A DNA stretch of 27,583 nucleotides from Candidatus Acetothermia bacterium (GTDB lineage Bacteria; Bipolaricaulota; Bipolaricaulia; Bipolaricaulales; Bipolaricaulaceae), in NCBI GenBank assembly GCA_003552425.1, contig PUMC01000088.1, positions 1 to 27,583 on the forward strand. Direction: 5' to 3'. Below the pieces are notes generated by a model that ran no database searches, was not told the origin of the DNA, and saw only the letters and a list, made by a program, of their open reading frames with translations. The position numbers were made by a program, and so were the translations under genes. This document shows, in pieces, positions 8,071-15,832 of the stretch. Position 1 is the stretch's first letter, and each line of letters starts with the position of its first letter.

Positions 8071-9021
8071 AGGGGGCGCTGTGCTGCGAGCGGGAAGCTG
8101 GGATGTGTCCGAGGCGTGTCTGGTGGAGACCTGTGCCGAACGCGTGTCCAACGGGCGTACGGAACGTCGCCTCTGGGTGCGGATGATAAGCACGCCTCCC
8201 AGCACCAGCGCTGCTCCCGCTGCCTGAAGCGCGGTTACGCGCTCGCCCAGAGCGGCCCAAGCGAGGAAGGAAGCCAGCACGGGTTCCAGCGTTGCGGCGA
8301 TCGCTGCGCGCCCTGCGGGAAGGTACACCAGGGCCCTGAGGTAGAGACCATAGGCGAGGATCGAGGGGAACACGGCGAGGGCTACAAGAAGCAGCCATCC
8401 GTACAAGGGAAGTGAGGGTGCGCTGGGGGCGCTGATGCCCCACACCCCTGCGAGGACAAGACCACCGAAGCCGAGTCCGTAGAGAAGCACGGTCCAACTG
8501 TTCAGATCTCCCACAAGCCTCTTGCCCAGCACGTTGAACGCCGCAATCCCGGTGGCATTGGCCAGGGCGAAACCGACGCCGGGCAGGTTCAAGCGCAGCG
8601 CATCAAGATCGTAGCCTTCGGCCACCAGGAACACACCGGCCATCGTCAGGGCAAGGGCACCCAACACCCGGAGGCTGAGGGGTTCCTTGAACACGACGCG
8701 CGCGAGCAACACCACCATGGCGGGGTGGGCGTAGGCGATCACGATCGCCGTGGTGACTGTGGTGTACTGCAGGGCGAAGAAGAAGCAAGCCATGTTGACC
8801 GCCACGCCCAGGAGACCGTAGAGTGCGAGGCCGGGGAGCCGTGCGCGTGGCGCGCGCAACAGTGCTGGGCGGAGTGCGCCCATGACGAACCCGAGGATGC
8901 TCACAGCCATGCCGATTCTAAGGACGACAACGGTCAGCGGCTCGGCACCCAGTCGATAGAGCTCCTTCCCCATGACACCGAGGCCGGACCAGCACACCAC
9001 AGCTAGCAGGATCAACGCCAA
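8053..9021 (-). CDS. EamA/DMT-superfamily transporter
   Basis: 322 residues with about ten hydrophobic segments in two homologous EamA halves (about 1-135 and 146-285). Characteristic pieces are the CWSGLGVMGKEL start, the FFFALQYTTVTTAIVIAYAHP segment at the end of the first half, and the matching ATLEPVLASFLAWAALGE in the second. These proteins export or import small metabolites or amino acids; the substrate cannot be read from sequence. The start is a TTG at 9021 with a G-rich possible ribosome site (GAAGGGGG) upstream; other in-frame TTG codons nearby are possible. A polar tail of roughly 40 residues follows the last membrane segment, and its codons overlap the HPP gene by 18 bases. Confidence 0.88.
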   Translation of the reverse strand: MALILLAVVCWSGLGVMGKELYRLGAEPLTVVVLRIGMAVSILGFVMGALRPALLRAPRARLPGLALYGLLGVAVNMACFFFALQYTTVTTAIVIAYAHPAMVVLLARVVFKEPLSLRVLGALALTMAGVFLVAEGYDLDALRLNLPGVGFALANATGIAAFNVLGKRLVGDLNSWTVLLYGLGFGGLVLAGVWGISAPSAPSLPLYGWLLLVALAVFPSILAYGLYLRALVYLPAGRAAIAATLEPVLASFLAWAALGERVTALQAAGAALVLGGVLIIRTQRRRSVRPLDTRSAQVSTRHASDTSQLPARSTAPPSHEIP

Positions 9022-9170
9022 CGCTCACCGCCCCCTTCGCGCCCCAAGGGCAGAGCTTAGGAGCGTCAACCGAGGTTGGCAAGGGAGCGTCCTTGGATGG
9101 ACCTCGTAGGGTGGTGCATGCAGGCCGAGGTGGAGTAGAGTGTGATGCACCGCAGCATGAGGAGGAGATT

Positions 9171-9500
9171 ATGGCGCGTTGGCTTGCGGCTGGGGCGCTG
9201 CTGGTCGTGGCGGGGTTGTTGGCCGCGTTGCTCGTTGCGCTGCTCGGCTTGATGGAACATGGGGTGACCTTCCGGCTTGACGGTCCGGTGGAGCTGGTTG
9301 GGGAGGCGCAGAAGCAGCAGCTGGTCGTTGATCTGAGGCTGGCCGAACCGGTACGCTTAGATCTCGGCGGACCGCATGAAGTGCGAGCGTCCGTTCAGGG
9401 TGTAAGGTGTCCCGGTTGTGAAGGGGGGACGCTCCTCCCCTCGCGGTGGAACCTGCTCACGGGTGAGATCACCTGGCGCTGTATGGGGTGTGAAGAGTAG
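9171..9500 (+). CDS. Small membrane-anchored zinc-ribbon protein
   Basis: 109 residues, starting at the ATG preceded by GAGGAG at 9160-9165. The frame is open upstream to 9093, but that part has no ribosome site. Residues about 5-27 form one strongly hydrophobic segment (membrane anchor or uncleaved signal). A central part of about 60 residues is predicted to lie outside the hydrophobic region. The C-terminus has two CxxC knuckles, CPGC and CMGC, about 23 residues apart, as in a zinc ribbon or rubredoxin-like knuckle. I do not recognise the family. It lies alone between the divergent DMT transporter and the repeat element. If the topology is outward, the Cys pairs would be unusual, so an N-in or N-out test would matter. 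Confidence 0.7.
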   Translation: MARWLAAGALLVVAGLLAALLVALLGLMEHGVTFRLDGPVELVGEAQKQQLVVDLRLAEPVRLDLGGPHEVRASVQGVRCPGCEGGTLLPSRWNLLTGEITWRCMGCEE

Positions 9501-9507
9501 AACGAGT

Positions 9508-9653
9508 AGAACCGGGGTCAGGTCATGCACGAGCAAGAACCGGGGTCAGGTCATGCGCCATCGCATCTTCGATGCGATGGCGCATGACCTGACCCCATCG
9601 TGCCACATGACCTGACCCCATCGTGCCATCGTGCATGACCTGACCCCGGTTCT
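9508..9653. repeat. Nested inverted-repeat element (MITE-like), five copies of a 14-mer
   Basis: Five copies of GGGGTCAGGTCATG occur: two forward (9514-9527, 9542-9555) and three reverse (9583-9596, 9606-9619, 9634-9647). The outer 23 bases, 9508-9530 and 9631-9653, are perfect inverted repeats. Inside them, 9542-9596 is a perfect hairpin of two 26-base arms with a 3-base loop (TTC at 9568-9570). The two forward copies have a 28-base period. The element sits between the zinc-ribbon gene and the TetR gene. From memory, GGGGTCAGGTC-type motifs accompany REP-associated (Y1, IS200-like) transposases; no transposase is in this window, so it would be a non-autonomous relic. Confidence 0.9.
9542..9596. 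repeat. Perfect 26-bp stem hairpin inside the repeat element
   Basis: The arms at 9542-9567 and 9571-9596 are exactly complementary, with loop TTC. There is no T-run after it on either strand, so it is not a standard intrinsic terminator, although such a stem may still affect RNA stability or transcription. Confidence 0.9.
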
Positions 9654-9659
9654 GCCGGT

Positions 9660-9689
9660 TTGACGCAGTTGTGGCTTGTCGCGTACACT
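9660..9689 (+). promoter_or_regulatory. Sigma-70-type promoter of the TetR-MMPL operon
   Basis: TTGACG at 9660-9665 and TACACT at 9684-9689, separated by 18 bases. The start point would fall near 9696, about 20 nt before the TetR ATG, and at the left edge of the palindromic operator. It begins just outside the right end of the repeat element. Confidence 0.65.
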
Positions 9690-9695
9690 GGTGGG

Positions 9696-9713
9696 CGAGC
9701 GAACGCTCGTTCG
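9696..9713 (+). promoter_or_regulatory. Palindromic operator, probably for TetR autoregulation
   Basis: Two overlapping palindromes: CGAGCG-AA-CGCTCG (9696-9709) and CGAACG-CT-CGTTCG (9700-9713). The GAACG..CGTTC form is common among operators of TetR/AcrR regulators. The position, from the predicted start point up to 3 bases before the TetR ATG, would let a bound repressor block initiation. Confidence 0.6.
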
Positions 9714-9716
9714 GCC

Positions 9717-10301
9717 ATGGAACAGACGATACCCTTGCAGGAGCGTGTGGTGCAGGCTGCGGTGAAGCTGTTCGCCGGCCGGGGGTTCGATGGCACGAGT
9801 ATTCGGGCCATCGCCCGCGCGGCGGGTGTCTCGATCGGTGCGATCTACCACCACTATCGCTCCAAGGAAGAGGTGTTCCTGGCCATCCTGCGGCGTGAGT
9901 ACGAGCGGCGCCGTACGGTCGTCGAGGAGCTCAGAGCGCAAGGCATGGCGCCGAAAGATCTTGTGCGGTGTGTGGCGAGTGTGCACTTTGAGTTACTGAA
10001 TCGCCATCAAGACTCCGTTAAGCTACTAGCACAGACCCTCCCCACGGGGCACCCCCGACTTCGGGCTCGGCTGAGGGCTCTGGAGGAGGAGTATGCGGGT
10101 TATGTGGCAGGACTTCTGCGTGAGGGGATGCAGGTCGGACAGGTCCGGCCATGTCATGCGCTGACGGCGGCCCATGCGCTGTTGGGCATTGCCAAGGCGG
10201 TCACGGCGCGCGCGTTGGGCGACGATGGCGTGGGCGAAGATCTGCGCGCTCGAGGACCTGAGGAACTGGCCGAGTTTGCCTGGCGGGCACTGTGCCCATG
10301 A
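9717..10301 (+). CDS. TetR/AcrR-family transcriptional regulator
   Basis: 194 residues. The N-terminal DNA-binding domain shows the family pattern: AAVKLFAGRGFDGTSIRAIA, then the recognition helix part AGVSIGAIYHHYRSKEEVF (about residues 36-54). The C-terminal ligand/dimer domain (about 60-194) is helical and not assignable to a ligand class. The ATG at 9717 was chosen because it sits just after the promoter and operator; there is no clear Shine-Dalgarno. Its stop is 13 bases before a small secreted-protein gene, followed by an MMPL exporter and a LolA-like protein, so it very likely controls this operon and itself. Confidence 0.92.
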   Translation: MEQTIPLQERVVQAAVKLFAGRGFDGTSIRAIARAAGVSIGAIYHHYRSKEEVFLAILRREYERRRTVVEELRAQGMAPKDLVRCVASVHFELLNRHQDSVKLLAQTLPTGHPRLRARLRALEEEYAGYVAGLLREGMQVGQVRPCHALTAAHALLGIAKAVTARALGDDGVGEDLRARGPEELAEFAWRALCP

Positions 10302-10314
10302 GGAGGGAGCAGCG

Positions 10315-10755
10315 ATGAGAAGCGTGGCGGTGATCCTGTTGGCAGTGGCGGGCTTGGCGCTGTCGTGCATCGGCGAGGTGCGGTTGTTGATCATTGACCA
10401 GACCGAGACCATCGAGGAGTCGATCCGTCTGGAGGCTCTGGCCCGCGGGCTGTGGGCAAGCGAGGCGTTCTTAGTACGGACCTTGCTCAGCTGGCCAGAA
10501 GAGCCATGGGATGAGGAACCGTTTCATCTGGTCTTGGCGCTTCCCTCCGAGGGAGGGGTGGCGTGGCTGTGTAGCCCGGGTCCCGTAAGCGCTCTGCCGG
10601 AAGGGTTGCAGCTGGCGTACGAGGGCCTGGCGGACGGTGTGGACCTGGCTTTCGAGGGGAAGCGGAGCGTACGCGGCTTGGGTGAGAGTCTACAAGCATG
10701 GAGGATGGCGATCTCCCTTCATCGCCTCGGGTACTTGATCGGGGCCGGGGGATGA
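10315..10755 (+). CDS. Small secreted protein of unknown function in the MMPL operon
   Basis: 146 residues, starting at an ATG preceded by AGGAGGGAG (10301-10309). The frame is open upstream to 10174, but that lies inside the TetR gene in another frame. Residues 1-18 look like a signal peptide (MRSVAVILLAVAGLALSC); a Cys follows, though the lipobox is poor (ALSC), so lipidation is uncertain. The mature part is acidic, rich in Trp/Leu, and has two further Cys-free helical stretches. I recognise no family. Its stop overlaps the ATG of the MMPL exporter (ATGA at 10752-10755), so translation is coupled and it may be an accessory or periplasmic partner. Confidence 0.75.
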   Translation: MRSVAVILLAVAGLALSCIGEVRLLIIDQTETIEESIRLEALARGLWASEAFLVRTLLSWPEEPWDEEPFHLVLALPSEGGVAWLCSPGPVSALPEGLQLAYEGLADGVDLAFEGKRSVRGLGESLQAWRMAISLHRLGYLIGAGG

Positions 10756-13124
10756 TCTCCCGCCTGGCCAGCTTGGTGACCCGCCGTCCCTGGTGCGTCC
10801 TCACCGCGGTCGCTGTGGTCACAATAGGGCTGGGCCTGTTCGTGAGCCGCCTGGAATTCGAGGGGGACTACTCGCTAATGCTCCCCCAAGATGACCCGGT
10901 TGTCGCTCGTTACGAACGGACGATGGACCTCTTCGGCGCTCAGTCAGTGTTCATGTTGGCCATGGCTGCTCCTGCGGACGGTTCCGTATTCGAGCTGTCC
11001 TCTCTGGAGAAGCTCTACGCGATCACCGAGGAGTTGGAGGCTTTCCAAGAGCAAGGATGGCTCGAAGACGTGATCTCGGCGGCCAATGTGGAGACCGTAC
11101 AAGGTACTGCAGGGACGATTGAGGTAGGGTCCCTTCTTCCCGGTCCGCCGGAGACCGAGGATGATGCGCGTCGATTCCGGGAGCGGATCTTGGAGGAACG
11201 ACAGCTCCGCGATGTCCTGGTTCTCGCGGATGGTTCGGCATCGATCATTGTTCTGCGGATCCACCCCGATTTCGAGGACCGCGAAGACGTACTGACGGAG
11301 ATGCAGGTCGCTCTGGAGAACACTGCGCAGCGGTACGCGGGACCCGAGCGTTTCTACATCACCGGAGATGCCCCGCTGCTCGTCTATGTGAACCGCTACA
11401 TGCGAAGGGATCTGAGCCTGTTGTTCCCGGTGGTCGTGGCCGTGGTGTCCGCTGTGCTCCTCATCAGTTTCCGCCTGCTAAGGGGTCTCCTGCTTCCCCT
11501 GGTGGTTGTTCTGCTCGCCGTCGTGTGGACCCTCGGGTTGATGGGAGCAACGGGGCACAAGCTGAACATGATTTCCACGTTCATGCCGGTCTTGCTTGTG
11601 GCAGTGGGTTCTGCATACGGCATTCACGTGATCAACGCGTTTCTCCAGCGACAGCGGATGGGTGGCACGAAGCTAGAGGCGGTGCGTGATGTGGTGCGCG
11701 ACATGGCGGGGCCCGTGTTCGGGGCTGCGTTCACCACGGCTGCCGGATTTGTGACGCTGCTCAGCTCGTTCCTCGTTCCCAGCCGTGAGTTCGGCCTGTT
11801 CTCGGCGTTTGGTGTGATGGCGGCCTTCCTTCTCACGATGACCGTGATCCCGGCGGTGTTGACGTTGTTGCCCAAGCCGCGGGTGCGCGAACCCGGCCGG
11901 TTGCTGCTTGTAGACAGGGCTGCGGACCTCGCTGCAGGCGCGTTGGCGCGTCGGCCGCGGTGGTCGCTGTTCGCCGTGCTCGCGGTGCTGGGTGGCCTGC
12001 TTGTAGGTGTGCCGCTCCTCGAGGTAGAGTCCGATCTCTCCAAGTACTTCCGCGCGGACTCGCCGATGATCCAAGGGCAGCGGTTTGTAGAGGACCGCTT
12101 TGGCGGTTCACAAGAGCTGCGCGTGGTGGTTGAGGCGGGGAAGCGTGACGCCTTCAAGGAACCGGCGATGCTTGACTTCCTCGCACGGCTTCAAGCGTTC
12201 CTCGAGAGCCGCGAGGAGGTCGGTACCGCCACATCGCTGGCTGATCTGGTGAAGGAGGTTCACTACACGTTCCGGGGCGATGACCCTGAGTACTACAGGA
12301 TCCCCGACGAAACCCGTGCCGTGGCGCAACTGCTTCTGCTCTACGAGATGGGCGGAGGAGAGGTTCTGCGGACGCAGGTCACCCGTGACTTCTCCAAGGC
12401 ACTTGTGACGGCTCGTGTGCAGTCCGTGGGGATGAGCCGCTTTGCTGAGCTAAAGGCGTCCGTGGACGGTTTCCTCGCCGAAGAGTTGGACAAGCTTCCG
12501 CACGACACCACCGCCTACGTCACGGGGACGCCGAGCATCTACATGCAGATCTCTCACAAGCTGATTCAGTCGCAGGTGGTCAGCCTGGGCACCAGCTTGG
12601 GTGCCGTGTGGCTCATCGTGGCTCTCGTTATGGGTTCGCTCGTTGCCGGCCTTTGCGCCCTCGTCCCGTTGGTTGTGGCGATCGCTGGTAACTTTGGCGT
12701 GATGGGGTATACGGGTGCTCAGCTGGACATGGCGACCGTGATGATCGCCAGCCTGTCCGTGGGTATCGGTGTGGATTATGCGGTGCACTTCCTAACACGT
12801 TACCGTCGCCTCAGGTGTGCCGGCCAGCCTCATCAAGAGGCACTGGCGCTAGCATACCGCACTTCCGGGCGCGGTATCGTTATCAACGTTGTGACCTTGA
12901 CGTTAGGCTTCTTGGTCATGCTGCTGTCGAGTTTCGGAGCGTTGGCTGCCTTCGGTTGGCTGATCACGTTGACCATGGTGACCAGCATGCTGGGGGCGCT
13001 GTTCGTGTTGCCCGCCGTACTGGGCATTGCCCAACCGGGCTTCCTGTTGCGCCCGTCTCCGCTGCGTTGGTCCCGAGGACCGACGACGGGTGTCGAGGAG
13101 GTGGAACGTGAAGATGCTGACTAA
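10752..13124 (+). CDS. MMPL/RND-superfamily exporter
   Basis: 790 residues. It has the two-fold RND layout: a membrane segment near residues 14-32, an extracytoplasmic domain, a block of five membrane segments (about 220-385), then membrane segment 7 (about 410-430), a second extracytoplasmic domain, and a last block (about 610-770). Within the two blocks the proton-relay region appears as VGSAYGIHVINAF in the first half and SVGIGVDYAVHFLTRYRR in the second, the latter with the family's conserved Asp. Such proteins move lipids or other hydrophobic compounds to the outer face or outer membrane. The ATG at 10752 overlaps the preceding stop; an in-frame start at 10698 is less likely. The end overlaps the LolA-like gene by 17 bases. 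Confidence 0.93.
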   Translation: MISRLASLVTRRPWCVLTAVAVVTIGLGLFVSRLEFEGDYSLMLPQDDPVVARYERTMDLFGAQSVFMLAMAAPADGSVFELSSLEKLYAITEELEAFQEQGWLEDVISAANVETVQGTAGTIEVGSLLPGPPETEDDARRFRERILEERQLRDVLVLADGSASIIVLRIHPDFEDREDVLTEMQVALENTAQRYAGPERFYITGDAPLLVYVNRYMRRDLSLLFPVVVAVVSAVLLISFRLLRGLLLPLVVVLLAVVWTLGLMGATGHKLNMISTFMPVLLVAVGSAYGIHVINAFLQRQRMGGTKLEAVRDVVRDMAGPVFGAAFTTAAGFVTLLSSFLVPSREFGLFSAFGVMAAFLLTMTVIPAVLTLLPKPRVREPGRLLLVDRAADLAAGALARRPRWSLFAVLAVLGGLLVGVPLLEVESDLSKYFRADSPMIQGQRFVEDRFGGSQELRVVVEAGKRDAFKEPAMLDFLARLQAFLESREEVGTATSLADLVKEVHYTFRGDDPEYYRIPDETRAVAQLLLLYEMGGGEVLRTQVTRDFSKALVTARVQSVGMSRFAELKASVDGFLAEELDKLPHDTTAYVTGTPSIYMQISHKLIQSQVVSLGTSLGAVWLIVALVMGSLVAGLCALVPLVVAIAGNFGVMGYTGAQLDMATVMIASLSVGIGVDYAVHFLTRYRRLRCAGQPHQEALALAYRTSGRGIVINVVTLTLGFLVMLLSSFGALAAFGWLITLTMVTSMLGALFVLPAVLGIAQPGFLLRPSPLRWSRGPTTGVEEVEREDAD

Positions 13125-13908
13125 GGGTATCGTGCTGTTGGGGGTCCTGTTCATCCTATCCCTTTCTGTGATGGCGCTGACGGCTGACGAGATTCTTGAG
13201 CGCGTCGAGGAACAGGGTTTCCTGGGGCTTGGGACCGGTCACCTGCAAGGGCAGTTCTCGCTTGCCCTGCATGAGCCGGGTGAGGAGCCGACGGAGTACC
13301 GGTTCAGGGTATGGGGTCGCGAAGAGGACGATGGGACGGTCAAGACAACGATCCTCTACGCGTATCCGGAGCTGGTCGAAGGCACCATCTTCCTGTTCCA
13401 TACGCCGCCTGAAGAGGACGCGCGGTTGTGGCTGTACCTGCCCGCGCTCGCCGTCGTCAAGGAACTCGTGGGCCAAGGAGCGCGGGAAGGTGAGTTTATC
13501 TCCGGTTCCGGCATTAGCTACGAGGAGATCGCGCAGGGGTTTGTCTACCGTGACGGTTACACGAGCGAGCTCATCGGTGAGGAAACGGTCGATGACCTCC
13601 TGTGTTGGCAGCTAAAGGTGGTGTCCGAGGAACCTGGAGCGGCCGAATGGTCGTTGATCGCGTTGTGGGTGCATCAAGACTCGTTTGTGGTTGTGCGGGC
13701 CGAGTTCCACGATGCCGACGGAGCGATCGTTCGCCGCATGACAGCCTCCGAGCTGGAGGAAGATGATCTAGGCATGCTACCCCGCTTACTGTCCGTGGAA
13801 GACCTTGTGGAGGGGACGTGGGCCGAGGTGCGCATTGAGGAACGCTCCCAGGAGGAGATCGCCGACGAGGTGTTCATGCCAGAACGTTTGCACGAACTCG
13901 TTCCGTAG
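13108..13908 (+). CDS. LolA-like outer-membrane lipoprotein-sorting protein
   Basis: 266 residues. The start is a GTG with GAGGAGG 6 bases upstream; an ATG at 13114 is two codons in. Residues 1-24 are a signal peptide, with likely cleavage after VMA. The mature part has the pattern of the lipoprotein-sorting/LolA-like family found next to MMPL exporters: ADEILERVE start, a long beta-rich section with VKTTILYAYPELVEGTIFLF, then LWLYLPALAVVKEL and the late VEDLVEGTWAEVRIEE. This fold has a hydrophobic cavity that carries a lipid across the periplasm. Its 17-base overlap with the exporter gene makes a two-part export route, exporter then carrier, likely. Confidence 0.85.
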   Translation: MKMLTKGIVLLGVLFILSLSVMALTADEILERVEEQGFLGLGTGHLQGQFSLALHEPGEEPTEYRFRVWGREEDDGTVKTTILYAYPELVEGTIFLFHTPPEEDARLWLYLPALAVVKELVGQGAREGEFISGSGISYEEIAQGFVYRDGYTSELIGEETVDDLLCWQLKVVSEEPGAAEWSLIALWVHQDSFVVVRAEFHDADGAIVRRMTASELEEDDLGMLPRLLSVEDLVEGTWAEVRIEERSQEEIADEVFMPERLHELVP

Positions 13909-13948
13909 CGCTTCCGCGGGCCTGATAAAGCTGTCCGTGTGGCCCTGG

Positions 13949-14773
13949 TTAAGCAGCGCTGCGAAGCGCTGTACGGGCGATGGGGGCGCGGTCCTCATCG
14001 CCCAGCCAGGTACGCAGTCTGGGCAGTACCACATCGGGAGCGTGCTGCGCGAGGGCGCTGAGCGAGGCCGCAACCGCGCCCCTGACGGAGGGGCGCTCGT
14101 CCAACGCAAGGCGCCTGAGGATGATCACGCCCTTCCCGGCAACCTTCTCCCCGGCTGGTCCGGAGAGCACCATTGCCACATGCCACAACACTTGGGCGTC
14201 GTGAGAGGTCGACCATTGAGCCAGGTACTCCAGGGTGTCGTCGGGGAAGACCTCGAGGTAGACCTGGCGCAACACGCCTGGGCCGAGGGCCCGACGTACC
14301 TCGGGAGCGCGATCCGACAGGAGAGGTGTGAGAAACCTCAGCAGAGGTTCGCTCCAGCTAAGGTTCCCCGTGGCTGCTGCTGATGCGGAGGCCAGGATGG
14401 CTGCGCGGCGCACCGCAGGCTTGGGATCCTTGCGCCATGAGACGGCAATGGGCAGGACATCGGCGAACCGTTCGGTGAGTTGCTGTCCAAGAGCACGTGC
14501 CGCGGCGTCACGGACGGCGCCGTCGTCATGGTTGGCCAGTGTACGCAGTTGGTCAGCAATCATCTGTGGATCCGCTTGGGTCGCTCCAAGGATCGACGCG
14601 GCGAGCCGTGCCCCCTGTGGACTCTGAGCAGCAAAGCCATGTGCCCAGCCCCGCGCGCCGTCGGCGGCGAGGGTCCTTACGAGCCGTCGACTCTGCGGCC
14701 CCCCCGCGCTCCATAGATCAAGGAGCGTGGCCACATCGCGCGCGCGCAACGCCTTGTCAAGTTTGCTCTCCAT
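13949..14773 (-). CDS. HEAT-repeat protein
   Basis: 274 residues, nearly all helical, with repeating units typical of HEAT/armadillo proteins: DGAVRDAAARALGQQL, DPKPAVRRAAILASASA, DRAPEVRRALGPGVLR, DERPSVRGAVAASLSAL and DEDRAPIARTALRSA. Five or more repeats of about 35-40 residues can be traced. There is no signal peptide or membrane segment, so it should be cytosolic. HEAT-repeat proteins include the DNA alkylation repair group (AlkC/AlkD), but I see no decisive catalytic residue, so a scaffold role is as likely. ATG at 14773 with only a weak ribosome site; 61 bases after tsaD and probably the last gene of its transcript. It converges on the LolA-like gene. Confidence 0.75.
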   Translation of the reverse strand: MESKLDKALRARDVATLLDLWSAGGPQSRRLVRTLAADGARGWAHGFAAQSPQGARLAASILGATQADPQMIADQLRTLANHDDGAVRDAAARALGQQLTERFADVLPIAVSWRKDPKPAVRRAAILASASAAATGNLSWSEPLLRFLTPLLSDRAPEVRRALGPGVLRQVYLEVFPDDTLEYLAQWSTSHDAQVLWHVAMVLSGPAGEKVAGKGVIILRRLALDERPSVRGAVAASLSALAQHAPDVVLPRLRTWLGDEDRAPIARTALRSAA

Positions 14774-14834
14774 TGCCTAACAGCTTAGCGGTGCTTGGGC
14801 CGAAAGGCCAGTGGGTGCAAGGACAGGTGCCGGT

Positions 14835-15830
14835 TTAGGTATCCCATGACAGGGCTGGATCCGGGCGAAGGCGCAGCGTATCACCTGCTCCCTGCTCCGC
14901 GAACCGGTGGTGTCCACAGGCGGCGACCATTGCCGCGTTGTCCGTGCAGAGCTCGGGAGGTGGGAAGTGGACTTCCACACAGCGTTCCTCAGCGCGTGAG
15001 GCGAGGACAGCACGCAGCCTGGCGTTGGCCGCAACGCCGCCGACCACGACGATCCTCGTCATCTCTAGCCGTTGGGCAGCACGCAACGCCTTTTCGCACA
15101 GCACATCGACGATAGCCTCCAGGTAGGAGGCACACAGATCTTCGAGGGGTGGGTGCGGGTGCTCCTTGAGCCAGTACGAGGCGGACGTCTTGAGCCCTGC
15201 GAAGCTCATGTCGAGGCCAGATTCTACCATCGGTCGGGGGAAGCTGATCGCGGACGGGTCCCCGTTGGCGGCGAGCCGGTCAATCTCGGGTCCTGCAGGA
15301 TATCGAAGGCCGATCAGCCTGCCGAACTTGTCCAGCGCTTCTCCGGCGGCATCGTCCCTGGTGCTGCCGATCATCCGGTACCTTCCCCAGGCGGGAACGG
15401 ACACCAGCGAAGTGTGCCCTCCGGAGACGATCAACCCCAGGAGGGGAGGAGGAGCGTCCGGGTGAGCCAGCGTGTGTGCGAAGAGGTGTGCTTCGAGGTG
15501 ATTAACGCCTACGAGCGGAAGCTGCATACTCCAGGCGATGCCCTTTGCATAGGAAACACCGACCAGGAGAGGGCCGACCAAGCCTGGACCTCGCGTCACC
15601 GCGACCGCGTCGATGTCCGACCAGCCGATGCCCGCTCGGTGCAGCGTTTCCTCTGCGAGGAGGGGGAGCTTACGAAGGTGATCACGTGAGGCGACCTCGG
15701 GAACGACACCTCCGAATGCTGCGTGGAGCTGAGTCTGGGAGTAGACAAGACTTGCCAGAATGCGATTCCCGTTACGTACAACGGCCACGGAAGTCTCGTC
15801 GCACGATGTCTCAATACCCAGGAGCGTCAC
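14835..15830 (-). CDS. tsaD: tRNA N6-adenosine threonylcarbamoyltransferase
   Basis: 331 residues, normal for TsaD. It transfers threonylcarbamoyl from the AMP adduct to A37 of ANN-decoding tRNAs, working with TsaB, TsaE and TsaC. The start LLGIETSCDETSVAVV, the metal-binding H111 and H115 in NHLEAHL, the SGGHTSLV nucleotide loop, the GGVAANARLR segment and the C-terminal CTDNAAMVA (metal-binding Asp) are all seen. It begins with GTG 2 bases after the hpt stop, without its own ribosome site, so translation is coupled to hpt. tsaB and tsaE are not nearby. Confidence 0.96.
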   Translation of the reverse strand: MTLLGIETSCDETSVAVVRNGNRILASLVYSQTQLHAAFGGVVPEVASRDHLRKLPLLAEETLHRAGIGWSDIDAVAVTRGPGLVGPLLVGVSYAKGIAWSMQLPLVGVNHLEAHLFAHTLAHPDAPPPLLGLIVSGGHTSLVSVPAWGRYRMIGSTRDDAAGEALDKFGRLIGLRYPAGPEIDRLAANGDPSAISFPRPMVESGLDMSFAGLKTSASYWLKEHPHPPLEDLCASYLEAIVDVLCEKALRAAQRLEMTRIVVVGGVAANARLRAVLASRAEERCVEVHFPPPELCTDNAAMVAACGHHRFAEQGAGDTLRLRPDPALSWDT

Positions 15831-15832
15831 GG

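Noticed and set aside
9113..9151. GGTGCAT...ATGCACC inverted repeat before the zinc-ribbon gene
   Set aside because: Arms of 7 bases separated by 25 bases are too weak to claim as an operator or terminator.
9542..9596. Intrinsic terminator
   Set aside because: The stem is perfect but no T-run follows on either strand, and it is part of a larger repeat element.
9508..9653. CRISPR array
   Set aside because: Repeats are only 14-23 bases, occur in both orientations, have 9-14-base spacers that are mostly part of larger palindromes, and no cas genes are nearby.
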